Below, in pieces: positions 34,803 through 46,596 of a DNA stretch of 64,000 nucleotides. Under the pieces are notes generated by a model, which was not told the DNA's origin, searched no databases, and was given only the letters and a program-made list of their open reading frames with translations. Both the position numbers and the translations under genes were made by a program. Source of the stretch: Hybos culiciformis (taxonomy: Eukaryota; Arthropoda; Insecta; Diptera; Hybotidae); the NCBI GenBank assembly GCA_964007475.1, contig OZ023273.1, positions 124,001 to 188,000 on the forward strand, read 5' to 3'. Positions within the stretch are counted from its first letter, which is position 1. Each line of letters starts with the position of its first letter.

Positions 34803-36095
34803 AAGCAAAACAATTGATCTATTCATTTATGAATGCAAAATAATTGATCTATTGTTAAAACAATTACAGAAATGCACCGTTACTATTTCAATTAATTTTT
34901 TTTTATTTTATTCTGGTTCGTTATTAAGTAAAATTAAAAAAAAATTTTATTTAAAAAAAAAATACCCCTTTGTAAACCCATTTCACCGGCCGCATTATCG
35001 TGGAAGGTCGTAAAAAAGGCAAATCCAGCTATCAAAAAGCAAGGGAAACTTTTTTATCGCGTTCGTGGGTTCAAAATATCATCAAATTATTTAAAAATGA
35101 AGGTAATATTAAAGTTAAGAAAAAGTCTGGTCGTCCAACAATAGCAAATGATCGAGACGGGCGGGCTCTGCGGGCAATTGTAAAAGAAGATCGTCGTGCC
35201 AACGCCGCTGATATCACTGCTAAATGGAAAAAAGCAATTAAAAAGGAATTATCTGTTGACACATGTAAAAGGAACTTAAGAAAAATGGGTTATAAATTTT
35301 ACAAGGTAAAATTTTTTAAAAAATAAATAGATATGAGTAGGTTTAATTTTATGCTTAATATAAAAAAAATTGTAGGCTGAAGAAAAACCCCTTTTAACTT
35401 CCGTTCAGAAGAAAAAAAGATTTCTTTGGGCCAAGGAACATCAAAATTGGACTTTGCGGCAATGGAACTCGGTTATTTGGAGTGATGAGGCACGGTTCGA
35501 AGTATCTCTAGGTGATACTCGAAAACGTGTCATTCGAACAAAAAATTAAGCGTTCCACAAAGATTGTTTGAAACGAACAGTTAAGTTTCCGGCCTCAGTG
35601 ATGGTAGGGGATGCATGTCAGGTCAAGGAGTCGGCGATATTGTATTCATTGATGGAATAGTCAATGCGAAAAAATATCAAGATATCTTGGAAAACAAACT
35701 TTTACCCTCAATTCCTGAACTTGAGTTGGCTGAAGGGGAATTTATTTTTCAACAAGATGGCGCTTCATGCCATACGGCTAAATATACAAAGATCTGGTTT
35801 CAAGCCCACGAAGTTCCAGTTTTAAGTTGGCCTTCAAGCAGTCCAGATTTGTCTCCTATTGAGACTTTGTGGCACGTAATGAAAAAATAACTACGTAGTA
35901 ATCCAGTTCGAACAAAGGAGTCGTTACGTGCTAAATTAAAAGAAATATGGGTTTCTTTTTCCAAAGAAAAATGTCAAAAATTAGTGTCAACAAGGCCTTT
36001 AAGAATTGAGAAAGTCATTAACCGGTAAGGCGAAGCAACAAAATTGTAGATCAATACTTTTGCTGAATTTACTAAATAGATCAACTATTTCGCTT
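34803..36095 (+). mobile_element. Tc1-family DNA transposon, inactive
   Basis: Imperfect terminal inverted repeats of about 59 bp (34803-34861 and 36037-36095) share TTGATCTATT and ATTGATCTA at the same spacing, so each end carries two related sites as in some Tc1 elements. The total of about 1.3 kb is the normal Tc1 size. It encloses a broken DD34E transposase. The TA target duplication cannot be placed with confidence. Confidence 0.85.
34985..36025 (+). pseudogene. Tc1 transposase (DD34E), broken
   Basis: An N-terminal helix-turn-helix region is readable from about 34985 (no good Met remains; GTG at 35000). It includes SRSWVQNIIKLFKNEG and the GRP-like SGRPT. The catalytic Asp is in WSDEARFEVS (about 35480), the second in FQQDGASCHTA (about 35757), and the Glu in SPDLSPIETLW, 34 residues after the second Asp. 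Disablements: a stretch with loss of frame at about 35320-35375, TAA at about 35547 (in RTKN*AFHKDC), a one-base loss near 35608 (MVGD for the usual MVWG), and TAA at 35888. It cannot make active transposase. Confidence 0.9.
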
Positions 36096-36588
36096 TAAAT
36101 AGTAATGGAATTTTTAAGAATTTAAAGTGAATATAGAAATCACAATATATTTTTTTATTATTATAAGAAATATTATTTTCGAAAATAAATACAGTTCATT
36201 TAATTTGTCTAAATAAAACCAAAGAAAATAGAAGTAAGAAAGGAAACGCTGAATAAAAATAATTTTAGACAAGGATATCATACTTTTTCTTTTTTGTTTT
36301 AATTTTATATGAAAATTGGGATTTAAACGCGTCATCGAAATATATTTTGGGATTCAAACGTGTCATCAAACTTTATTTTAAATTTTTATAATGAATTTAC
36401 AAATAAAATATGAGTGACAAATACAAATAAAAAATGTTAGTCAAAAAAAAAAATGTTTGATCGTTTCACTTCTTAATCCTTATATTTTCTTTGATAAAAC
36501 CTAGTACTATTAAACATTTTATTTTCTGAAGTTAGAAATAATTAACATGTATCAATTCTTTTGCGTTTGGGCTCGTATAATATATATA

Positions 36589-37086
36589 CAGCGGCGTATT
36601 ACACCGTAGGCAAATTAGGCAATTACCTAAGGCAAAATATTTTTTTACATATAATATATTAAACTAAGTTTCAGTTGTCTGCTGCCTTTAACTCTTCCAA
36701 AACAGAAAAATCTTGTTTGAAGATTGTGAAAATTCACATAAGGTTATTTTGTATATTATTCAAATTTTATCAGAGTTTTAATTAATGGTAGGCTCTGTTC
36801 ATTTAAGTTTATTTCAATTGGCAATGCAAATTTTGTATTTCGGTGCTGAAAAGGATAAAAATTAATTATGATAATGCAGAGTTGAAAGTGAGAAAAGCAT
36901 CGCTGACGCTGTGTATAATTGAAATTTGTTTTTGTTGTTCATTTTTAATTATTTTATTTTAATTTTTTTCAATTCTTTTTCTTTTCATTTTTATTAATTT
37001 GGCTACATTCATTAAGCTCATGTGAGTTTTAATGTAAAAAAATTTTTTGATTGCCTAGGGCACCATTATGTAATAACGCGCGACTG
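36589..37086. mobile_element. hAT non-autonomous element
   Basis: It starts CAGCGGCGTATTACACCGTA and ends GTAATAACGCGCGACTG. Both sides carry GGCAAATTAGGCAATTACC-like and GATTGCCTAGGGC stretches. The flanks are TATATATA on both sides (36581-36588 and 37087-37094): 8 bp, though low complexity. No transposase remains. Confidence 0.7.
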
Positions 37087-37094
37087 TATATATA

Positions 37095-38345
37095 GGTAAT
37101 ATGTATGTGTTAAAATAAGAAAATAAATCGTTTAAGAAAATAAGTCCAGACACTCAAATCTAAGGATTTATTTATATTATGACGAAAAAAGAGTGCTATT
37201 ATATTTATTGAAAAATTATTGAACCAAAAATTATTGAAAATCAAAATTTTCTGAATATTTCGAATACCAAACTTTATTAGTAAACAAAATAGTCGGGAAC
37301 ATCTCGGTGTGCAATTAAACGCACAAGGTATGTACTATATAAGTATATACTATGTATAAGATAAAAAAAATAATACGTTTTACATATATTTACATACAGA
37401 TATTAAAAGTATAAACACTTTCCTTAACGTTTTATGAAATATTTAAATATTGTACTGCAACCTTCGAAATGTTGAAATAAATTTTATTAATTTTTTCATG
37501 GCTACTGGTTTTCTTACTCGATCTATCATCATGCAGTTTTTCTATATCCCTTAATCTTTATTCAGTATTCATAGTTAAAAGCACAGACTTTGAAATGGTC
37601 TAATCTCTAACCGGAATAGCAAGCGCAGAGCATTATTTCTAATTATGGATCATTTATCTTTTATTATTAGTGAATTACAATAAATGCATCAATAGATGGA
37701 CACTTAATATTCTTATAGTTTTAATTATGCATTTATTACAAAAGGCAATTTGAAATAAAATTAGAATTCTTATACGATTTGAATTGGTTTATTAACATAA
37801 CAAAAGAACTTAAAGAAATTTTATGAAAGAATAAAAATTTAACAGACACTAAAAAATCTAAATGTATATTTATTGCATTTTAACTTTTCGGTGTTTGATC
37901 TCTGGAGATTGTAAAAAATAAAAAATTTAAATTACCTTTTTTAAATTATGAACTAGTATTATTTTTTTGCAAAACAAAACATTTTTTTAAAAAACAAAAC
38001 ATTTATACCTAAAAAATGTAGAATTTGTATCTTATAATTTATAATACATAACGAAAATTTTTATTTTCGACGGATCTTATTAGTTAGGAAAATAAATAAC
38101 TTTCAGAGAATAATTTATTAAAAAAATTGACAATAATCTACATTATATAATTATCAACCCCATAGAAAATATTAATATCAAGATGGACAACTTCAAGTTA
38201 ACGTCATTGCACAATTTTTTGTTTTCTGTGAAAATATTTTTTTTGTCGTCATAAGATAAATGCATTAAAAAGCAGCACGATTAAATGAATTAAATATGAT
38301 GCTAAAATAAATATGGCAAAAAATAACTTTTTTGATCATGTATAT
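37095..38345. other. AT-rich intergenic, nothing recognised
   Basis: No coding or bounded repeat signal. Confidence 0.45.
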
Positions 38346-38349
38346 CTTT

Positions 38350-38670
38350 ATGTGACCATACGTACCACATTACGTGGTACAGTCCCAATTTTTAAGCAAG
38401 CGTCCCACATTGCCATTTGTACCACATTTTGTACCACATTTTCCCCGCCAGCTCATTTTTGTAGCATATTGCTTTGGTGATCATTATATATGGAGCTCTC
38501 GAAAAACCCTATTAACAATCGAAACATTAAAAGCTATGCTTATTGTAAAAACCAATTTTACAAAAGATTGTGAATATTGTGATACATTTTACTCAAATAT
38601 TATAAAAAAATTGATCTCTAAAAAAAAATCAATTCTGCCGAAAAATATTTGTAAGCTGCATTTGTAAGTT
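38350..38670 (+). pseudogene. hAT transposase C-terminal remnant
   Basis: An open frame 38374-38667 includes from about residue 45 LLTIETLKAMLIVKTNF and a following charged segment. This is a typical conserved end of hAT-type (ZBED-like) transposases. Upstream, ACGTACCACATTACGTGG (38362-38379) resembles a transposon end. The N-terminal part of the frame (repeated VPHF) is not part of the family match. No matching right end was found. Confidence 0.5.
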
Positions 38671-38980
38671 TTTATTATATTATTTTAGTCAGATGAATTG
38701 TTGACAATATTTTTTTTATATTTAGGTAGTTATTTAAAAAAATTCTTAATTTTTTTCTATTTAAAATAAATATGGATTATAAAAAATTTTAAATATATAT
38801 GTTTACAATTTTTACACCCGCTGTACCACCTTGACCCAATAGAAATTTATTTCAAATGCTTAATACAAGCGAGCGAATACAACTTAATTATAATAAAAAT
38901 AAATATATATACAATCAATTTAATAATGGAAGTAAGAATATATACAAAGCAGCAGTGTTTACTATTAAATAATGTATCAC

Positions 38981-40912
38981 TTAGTTCGAATTAATTAAAA
39001 AATTATGATAAAATTTACTTTTAAAAGAAGGACTTTCGAAAACGTATAACTGAAGAAGGAAATGATATCGGTTATAAATTTTGAATAGGGAGTTAAGTGG
39101 GCTATATTGACCATAATTGGTTCTGGAAAATTGAATACTAATGACATCAAAATTTCTAAGACTTCTTGAGGGCACATTGAAAAATAAATTAGACATTAAA
39201 CAGCTACTTGTCGTTTTTCCTTCGATGACTTTATGGATAAAGCTGAACGACAAATAAGCTCTTCTATTCTCCAGACTTGGGAGATTTAGAAGTTGAAGTC
39301 TGTCAGTGTATGGAGGTAAATTTAAATTATCCTGCCAATTGAGTCGCCTTAAAGCGAAACGAAGGAAATTTTTTTGAACCGATTCCAATCTAGAGATATG
39401 AACTGCGTAGAATGGATTCCAGACTTGGCAAGAATATTCCAAAGTGGGTCGAACAAAAGAAGAATATAAAAGTTTCATAACATATGGATCATTGAATTGT
39501 TTAGATTGCCTCTTGATAAAACCAAGAACACGCAGAGCCTTACTTGTAACAAAATCGATATGTTTAACCAAATTCAACTTTTCATCCAACAAAACTCCGA
39601 GATCAGTGGTCTCTACTTCTCTTGTTAAAGAAGAAGATCCAACACTGTATTGAAAATCAAAAATGTTTTTCTTTCTAAAGAATGACATTGAGTGACACTT
39701 ATTAACGTTTAAATGAAGATTGTTTGAGGTACACCAATTGCTAAATGATTCAACATCATTTTGCAAGTCAATGCAATCAGAATAACAAGATATGGACTTG
39801 AAAATTTTGGCATCATCTGCGTAAATAAGAACTTCGGATGACTTTAGTATATTTGGAAGATCATTTATAAATAAAATAAAGAAAATAGGACCAAGATGGC
39901 TACCTTGTGGGACACCACAATTCACCAAAAACGGTGCTGATAAGAAGTTATTAAAAGAAACCTGATAATAACGATTAGATAAGTAATCATAAATCCAATT
40001 AACAAAAGCTGAATGAAAACCCATTTTGTCCAATTTACAAATTAGGGTTTTGTGGCATAATTTGTCAAAGGCTTTCGAAAAATCTGTGAAAATACAGTCG
40101 ACATAATTTCCGGAAAGAAATTTACTATTACAAAAAGACGTAAAGTCTAAAAGGTTAGTGGTAGTTGACTTCCCACGAACGAAACCATGTTGTCTATCAG
40201 AAATAATAGGCTTGATGAAAAATTGAAGGTTGTCAGAAATAATTGACTCAAATAGTTTAGGCAAGGAAGATAGTCGGGCGATAGGCCTATAATTCTGAAT
40301 ATATGCTTTATTGGATTTTTTATGAAGTGGAATAATATAGGATATTTTCCAAATATTAGGGAAGCAACATGAAGAAATAGACATATTAAATAGAATATAA
40401 AGTGGTTCAATTAATTTATCCACACATTCCATCAAGAAAACGGTAGGAATACCATCTGGTCCTACTGTGTTTGATTTTTTTAATTTCTGAATATGTTTGG
40501 AGATTTCAGTTTTAGATATATACGAATTAAAATTTGAAAGAAAAGAATATGAGTTGACAGAGTCAACTTGAGGCGAACCCGAAGTAGGGACGGCCTCAAA
40601 AGAAGATTTGAAGAAATCAGCGAAGAGATTAGCAATAATATAATTATTGTCACTACTGACATCATTGTAATGAAGAGTTGTTGGATATGAAGAAGAACCT
40701 TTTTTTAAGTTAACAAAGTTCCAGAATTGTTTTGGATCTAACTTGAGATTATTTTCCAGATTTAGCAAATAGTTGGAATGGCAGTTAATAGAAAGCCTTC
40801 GAAAATCCTCCTTTATATACAAATATTGACCAAGTGTACATTCACTCCTATCACTACAATATGCTTTCCATAACATATTACGCTTGTTTCTGAGAGATCT
40901 GGATCTGGTCAT
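38981..40912 (-). CDS. Non-LTR reverse transcriptase, intact 643-aa reading frame, 5'-truncated
   Basis: One uninterrupted frame. Residues 1-60 match the linker after the endonuclease (RNKRNMLWKAY). The RT domain has GPDGIP (151-156), NYRPIARLS (207-215), QHGFVRGKS (241-249), motif A TDFSKAFD (276-283), motif B GVPQGSHLGP (333-342) and the catalytic YADD (364-367). The thumb and tail follow with LEYSCQVWNP. The endonuclease and ORF1 are missing; an in-frame stop sits just upstream near 40950. This is therefore a 5'-truncated CR1/Jockey-type copy and the Met at 40912 is internal to the original protein. The lack of any stop over 1.9 kb points to a fairly recent insertion. Possible 8-bp flanks AATTATAA (about 40955 and 38886) are weak. 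It acts in copying element RNA into DNA. Confidence 0.85.
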   Translation of the reverse strand: MTRSRSLRNKRNMLWKAYCSDRSECTLGQYLYIKEDFRRLSINCHSNYLLNLENNLKLDPKQFWNFVNLKKGSSSYPTTLHYNDVSSDNNYIIANLFADFFKSSFEAVPTSGSPQVDSVNSYSFLSNFNSYISKTEISKHIQKLKKSNTVGPDGIPTVFLMECVDKLIEPLYILFNMSISSCCFPNIWKISYIIPLHKKSNKAYIQNYRPIARLSSLPKLFESIISDNLQFFIKPIISDRQHGFVRGKSTTTNLLDFTSFCNSKFLSGNYVDCIFTDFSKAFDKLCHKTLICKLDKMGFHSAFVNWIYDYLSNRYYQVSFNNFLSAPFLVNCGVPQGSHLGPIFFILFINDLPNILKSSEVLIYADDAKIFKSISCYSDCIDLQNDVESFSNWCTSNNLHLNVNKCHSMSFFRKKNIFDFQYSVGSSSLTREVETTDLGVLLDEKLNLVKHIDFVTSKALRVLGFIKRQSKQFNDPYVMKLLYSSFVRPTLEYSCQVWNPFYAVHISRLESVQKNFLRFALRRLNWQDNLNLPPYTDRLQLLNLPSLENRRAYLSFSFIHKVIEGKTTSSCLMSNLFFNVPSRSLRNFDVISIQFSRTNYGQYSPLNSLFKIYNRYHFLLQLYVFESPSFKSKFYHNFLINSN

Positions 40913-41147
40913 TTTAGTATACCTACTATATGTTACAAAAACACGTAATTATAAATTGAAAAAAAAGAAGGATACACAACGCACAAAATATGAATGGATT
41001 GCTTGTCTTCCTAAATGCCGCGAAAATAAAACACAAAGAAAGTCAAAAAAATTCAATAATTTATTAAAAATTCTCAAAAGCAATGTGCAAATTTTAATTT
41101 AAAAAAAAATCTTCTTATTCCACCTTTTTCAATATTATATTGTCATA

Positions 41148-42674
41148 TTTTTATTTTTTTTTTATTTTGAATTCTGCTTTATTTATTTTCCTTTTATTTC
41201 ACAATTTTATTTTTTTTAATCTTAAAGCTAGACATATGTTTTTTTTTTTTTTTCTAATAACTAATGTCCCTATTTCGAAATCCCTAGTTAATCTATTTTC
41301 TTATTCTATTTTGTTTTTTATGTCTATTTATCTTATTTTATATTATTTTACATTATTTTATATTATTGATAATTAGGCATCAAAAAATTTTTTTAAAAAT
41401 ATGCCATCTGTTTTTTTTTTTTTTGTTATTAAAATACTTAATCCTAAGGCTTAATCTAATTAAAAAAGAACAGTAAACAAATAAAAAAAAAAAAAAATAC
41501 CTTTTAGTTTTTTAACCACCAGATATATTTTTTTTCTTTTTCATATTGCTTTATGTCAATATCTGGTATGAATTTATTATATTTAATTCTATCTATATTA
41601 AGATTATTTGGGTCGTATAAAATTTTTTGGTTTGTTATTCTTCTTTTCATGTAATATATAATTGGCAACCCTTCCTTATTTTGAATATATTTTTTTTCAT
41701 CAAGAAAAATGAAGATTTCAGGAGGAGTGAAACCTGATTCCATAGCCCGTCTGAAGTAATTTTCATTTGGATAGTATATATTATTTATTAGGCTATTTTC
41801 ACTTTCAATTTTTTTTCCGAAATAATTTCTAGTTAATTTTATTATATGATTATCTATTTTTCCTATATTTTCGTTTTCATACAGTTCTTTTATTGGGTAA
41901 TATTTAATGTAATTGCTTCTAGGTGTTCTGTTTTTTCCTGTTATTATTCTAAGGCAGCGTCTTTCAAATATTCTTATTTTTTCCATATTATTCGAGCTAA
42001 GATTGAACCAAATTGGACATGCATAGGTTAAGATTGGTCTTAATAGGGCTTTATATGCTGTAATTTTAATTTTTTTTTCTAAATATTTATTATAAAATAA
42101 ATTTTTACATATAAAAAAAGCTTTTTTTGCTTTTTTTAGTTGTTCTTCAATATGCTGTGTATAATTAAGTTTTTCATTTAGATAGGCCCCTAAATATTTT
42201 ATATTTCTTTTGTGAATTATTTTTTGTTTTTTCCCTTTTACACTAAAATTTCGCCAATGTTTTTTAACATTATACGTCGCATATTCTAATCCCACCCTAA
42301 ATAAGATTGTTTCACATTTGTTTTCATTTATTTTCAATTTCCACGTTTCTAAAAATTCTATAATAAAGTTATACATTAATTGTAGGTTATGCTGTACGGT
42401 CGTTACTTTTTTGTCACTGGAGTAAATAGTAAGATCGTCAGCATAGCTTATACCTCCATTATTCTCTTTAAAAATTTCGTTTTCAAATATATCGCTAATG
42501 TATATATTGAAAAGAGTAGGTGCTAAAATTGTCCCTTGTTGGACCCCATTGTAAACTGAGAAATTGGTATCTGTCGTCTTCGTACCATCTGTTACCACAA
42601 ATTTTTTCCCTGTTATCATTTCCCTAATTAGATATATTAATTGTTTTGGTAATAGTTTTTTTTTCATTTTGTAT
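41148..42674 (-). mobile_element. 5'-truncated Jockey-like LINE with 16-bp target duplication
   Basis: The flanks TATGACAATATAATAT on the - strand (42690-42675 and 41147-41132) are identical over 16 bp. This gives exact borders: the 5' end lies within the RT domain just before YKMKKKLL, and the 3' end is an A-rich tail. The 3' UTR (41503-41148) is low in GC with long A/T runs. Orientation is the same as its neighbour at 38981-40912. Confidence 0.9.
41504..42667 (-). pseudogene. Partial reverse transcriptase of the truncated LINE
   Basis: 387 open residues. Motif B is GVQQGTILAP (41-50), the catalytic site YADD (75-78), and a C-terminal block LTYACPIWFN follows. RT motif A and everything upstream are absent through 5' truncation, so it is non-functional. 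The downstream region ends in a Lys/Asp-rich tail and a stop. It closely follows Jockey-family order, but the sequence is distinct from the other RTs in this window. Confidence 0.85.
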
Positions 42675-42690
42675 ATATTATATTGTCATA

Positions 42691-43837
42691 CATTTTTATG
42701 AATTTATTAACACTTATTATAATTCCCCTTACTGAATTTTTTTTCAACGACATGTTCCTAACTTTGGAAACGACTCGCATAAATGACCACCCGTATTGTT
42801 ATCCAATAATTATATCGTCATAATAAAAATGTCATATTTTGTAAAAAAAAAAATAGGTATAAATTAATAAAAAAGAAAAAATCTCAAGGACGTTAAATAA
42901 ACTTTACTGCACTGAACCGACCCCGACCAAATATCAAGCCGCTTAGAGAAAAAAGAACCAAAAATCTTATAGGGAAAATCATACTAAATGTATGAAATTT
43001 GATGAAAACAGCTATTGGAAAAAAAAAATTGATTTGTAAAAAGGAATTGAAACCTGTAGCAATTTATTAAATGATTATTAATTTTTATGGAAAAAACTGT
43101 ATTTGATAGAATAAGAATTTACATAAATCAAATAAATTTAATCCGGATACTGACAACCGATGTATTTTCATACATATAAAACATTTTACAATTTGATAAA
43201 TTCAATAGATCAAATTCAATCCAAGAACAAAAATAATATATAGATATACATAATATGAAAAAATAATTACGGTTTTAAGTTTCCGGATTGAATTTATGTA
43301 ACTTTTAATTCAATTAATATTAGTGAAATAAGTTTTATATACACAAAATACATTTATTACACATATTACATTTTATACATTATTTTATTTTCCTTTTAAT
43401 GCCGTTTAACAAATCAATATTTAATTTTCCTATAGGTATTATCATAAAGTTTCCTATATTTCTTTTTCGTGGCTTAAAAATAATTCAATATAAATTTATT
43501 AATATTTAAAAAAGTTTTTCGAGTTTTTTACAACGTCACATCAAAAATATTCTATAATTATAAACAGTTACAATGATGTTGTACAATGTACATGTTATGA
43601 CGTTATGTAGTAAATTTATTTTTAAAATATTGTACATATTTTTGATATATTGTTTAATGTGTTTTATTGTATATACTTGTAATCGGAATCAAAATTTTAT
43701 TCAAAATAAATTTTATTCGGTTTTGATTATGATGAACCTAATATTTTATGTTGTAGAATTTAAAAAATGCATTCAAGGATTTGAAGGTGTAAAATGACAA
43801 AAAAATAGAATCCCAATCATGAGCTATATCAAATATA
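42691..43837. other. AT-rich intergenic, nothing recognised
   Basis: No supported feature. It adjoins the target duplication of the LINE on its left. Confidence 0.45.
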
Positions 43838-44104
43838 CTACGAGCCGGATGTAAATAGACTACGCTGGGCAGGCTACATAGAACGCATGTCAGAGACAAG
43901 AATACAAAGAAAAGTTGTGTACGGTACATTAGGGGGCAATCGACCTGTCTGAAGACCGAGATTAAGGTGCAGTTACAAGTGATGCAACATCTATCCTGCG
44001 CAAAAATAATTGGAGAATCGAAGCAAGATTTCAAGAAACTGGAAAAAAGCGATTTAGGAGGCCAATGCCCGAAATGGGCTGTAATTCCATTGAAGAAGAA
44101 ATGT
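43838..44104 (+). pseudogene. C-terminal remnant of a non-LTR retrotransposon ORF2
   Basis: The + translation gives RLRWAGYIERMSETRIQRKV then GGNRP, a stop, and in a shifted frame DASTILRKNNWRIEARF then PEMGCNSIEEE. The R-L-R-W-x-G-H/Y-x-x-R-M block, followed by a GRPR-like and W-x-x-A segment, is the familiar C-terminus of several LINE clades, including RTE/BovB-like. It is broken by stops and frame changes. The GC-richer sequence continues to about 44545 (CTACGATACGTAG, TATCTCGAGGGGC) without a recognisable frame. Confidence 0.6.
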
Positions 44105-44607
44105 TTTTTGGAACAAAAAATACATTGAAAAATATTTCTTTATAAAAAAAATTGTAATACTTCTGGTTTTTTCAGAGTTTAAATAAAAAATATAGCAAGA
44201 ATTATTAAAAAAAAAAAAATCGGAATATGATCATAAGTTTTGTAAATTCCGCAAAAGGTTTTAAAAATAGATGATGAAATATAGATTTATACGATAAATA
44301 AAAGCAACCTCTTCGCCTTTTTATACTAGCCTGCCTAGGATTAACCGGAATCTAAGGGATTGCAGAAAGGAACCGAAAACCCATGAACTATATCTGTGTC
44401 CTACGATACGTAGAAGCAGATCAAGTCTTGTCGGAGTATCTATCTCGAGGGGCTTAGAAAGATTTAAGGGTATGAACAGAACAGGTAGAATCATTAGATT
44501 TGCAAATGGAGTCGGATAATTTAAGGTGGGTAACTACACCCGTCGAATAGAGGACTACAATGGGGAAAACGACTGACTACAATGGAGGTCTTCCAATTTA
44601 TTAATTA

Positions 44608-44803
44608 GGTTCTGTAAGAAAATTTTGCTAACAAGTATCCTGTTTTCAAATCTTGTTTTTAAAATCTTGCTTTCGAAAATCTTGGTTTCGAAAATCCTGT
44701 TTTTCAAAAAAAAAAAAAATTTATAATCTTGTTTTTCAAAACAATATTTAAAAAATAAGGTTTTCAAAACAATATTTTTTTAACTAGATTTTCTTACAGA
44801 ACT
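44608..44803. mobile_element. MITE with GTTCTGTAAGAAAAT ends
   Basis: GTTCTGTAAGAAAAT at 44609 and its complement ATTTTCTTACAGAAC at 44788-44802 bound about 195 bp. The interior repeats TTTTCAAAATCTTG-like words four to six times in tandem. Confidence 0.7.
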
Positions 44804-46222
44804 ATAATATAAGAAATAATTATTATAAATATTAGTTTCTTATATTTTTACAAGTTTTAATTATTTGAAAGTAGAAAAACCTTTAATCAAAAGTCCAATA
44901 GAAATGGCGTACAGAAAATAATACCTACCTTGATTTAAAAATTAAAGTTAAAACCGGTTAATAAATGTAATGTGTATATAAAAGTTCGTTTCATTGTCAG
45001 TTAATTCATTTTTTTGTTTGTAATTCGTTTTTTTAATTTGGTTGATCATAGTTGATCATAGTTTGTTTTTACAAGGAAGGTAAATTTTTCTAAAAAACAA
45101 TATTTTTCTGATTTGTACAATAAAATTTATCTCCCTTAACAATATGAAAATAAATTATTTTTGTTTATATTTATCAAATAAATAAATAAAATAAAAAAGA
45201 ATTGTTGGACTACAAATACACATACATATTCATACTACAGACTACACTCAAATATAGTATATAAAAAATGTTATACGAAAAATTTACTCAGTTATTTTCT
45301 TTTGCAAAGATTATTATTGTGTTAAAGAAAACAATAAAAATGTTGAATGATTTATTATTATCTTTACTTATTAGCTATTAATCAAGATTATTTTCACAGT
45401 GAACATTTAAAGATTAGGTCAATTTTATGAAATAATAGTGCTTAATAAATCAAAAATAAGCTTACATATATTATTTTCTGGAAAAAACCTAGGTTTATAA
45501 AAATGCAAATCATAGTTACAAAATTCATTGAACACTTCAAATTTCCAAAATGTACGTAATAAATTTTATACTTCTAATTACGGTTGTTAAATTTTGTAAC
45601 TTTTTGTAGTTTCCAAAAAGAGAAAATAAGAATAGGTAATACGGTTTTTAATTTTTTGTTCTTAAATTATTTCTTAATTTTTTAGTAAGTCCTACTCTAC
45701 CATTATAGCATAATTAAAGCTTGACATTAAAAAGAAAAAATAATAAAAGTAAATAAACAAAAAATGTTTCTAATAATATTTTTTATTTTAAATTTTATTC
45801 CTAATTTTAAAAAAATAATTTCAAGTTAATTTCAATTCAAGAAATCGCAATAATAATTTGAATAAATTCGAAATTTAAAAAAAAAATAGTTTTGATGAAG
45901 GCATCTGCAATACTTAATGTACTTAATGTGTACGGCTGCAAATGTTTCATGTTATTTGTTAATTAATTCAAATAAAATAATATTTTATTTCTTCTAAAAT
46001 TATTTGCCGAATATGAATTCTGTATAACTATTACAAGAAAGCGCACTAAAACTATTTTATATAAGCTATATTTAGTTCACAATAAATATATGAATGAAAT
46101 GTGATTAAGTTTACTAGTCCAAGAATCAACTGTGCTGCAATAAAAATAAAAATAATTTTAATGTATTTTCTACACAAATGGTTACACTTTTTTGAATCCA
46201 ATAAAAAACTTGAAATAAATAA

Positions 46223-46228
<6 letters not shown>
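44804..46228. other. AT-rich intergenic, nothing recognised
   Basis: No gene. A tiny duplication GTTGATCATA occurs twice at 45040-45061. Confidence 0.45.

Positions 46229-46229
<1 letters not shown>

Positions 46230-46265
<36 letters not shown>
46230..46265. repeat. (AT)n microsatellite
   Basis: About 18 AT units, directly abutting the pogo-like end. It produces spurious I-Y repeat ORFs on both strands. Confidence 0.95.
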
Positions 46266-46268
<3 letters not shown>

Positions 46269-46596
46269 TGGAGGTCCAATATAACGAATTACGATATAAC
46301 GAATATTCCATATAACGTACAATGAAATTTTTTACATTAATGTAAATAGCGAATGTATAGAAATTTTAGTATCCGATATAACAAATTTTTATTCTTTTCT
46401 GGTTAAAACTTGAATTTTAAACAAAGCTAAGTAGGCGCAATAAAACACACTGAAGCTGTTCAATTTAAATTGGTGTGAAGCTAATGATGTTCCCCATGCA
46501 GAAATTGCGATTCTACAAACTTTGCGAGAAAAAGCTAATATCTTAAGTTTAAAAACCAAAATTAAACAAACAAAGATTCATAATTTTTTTAAATAA
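46266..46596 (+). mobile_element. pogo/Tigger-like transposon remnant
   Basis: CAGTGGAGGTCCAATATAAC at 46266, followed by repeated ATATAACGAA words, resembles pogo/Tigger terminal repeats, and it follows TA. The frame 46453-46596 encodes LFNLNWCEANDVPHAEI then AILQTLREKANI and ends KIKQTKIHNFFK and a stop. That is the usual basic, F-F-ending C-terminus of pogo-class transposases. The DDE core is deleted and no right end was found. Confidence 0.5.

Noticed and set aside
44320..44545. GC-richer patch that might be coding
   Set aside because: No frame stays open or resembles a known family; probably part of the adjacent decayed LINE.
46052..46325. ORFs on both strands with I-Y repeats
   Set aside because: They read through the (AT)n microsatellite.
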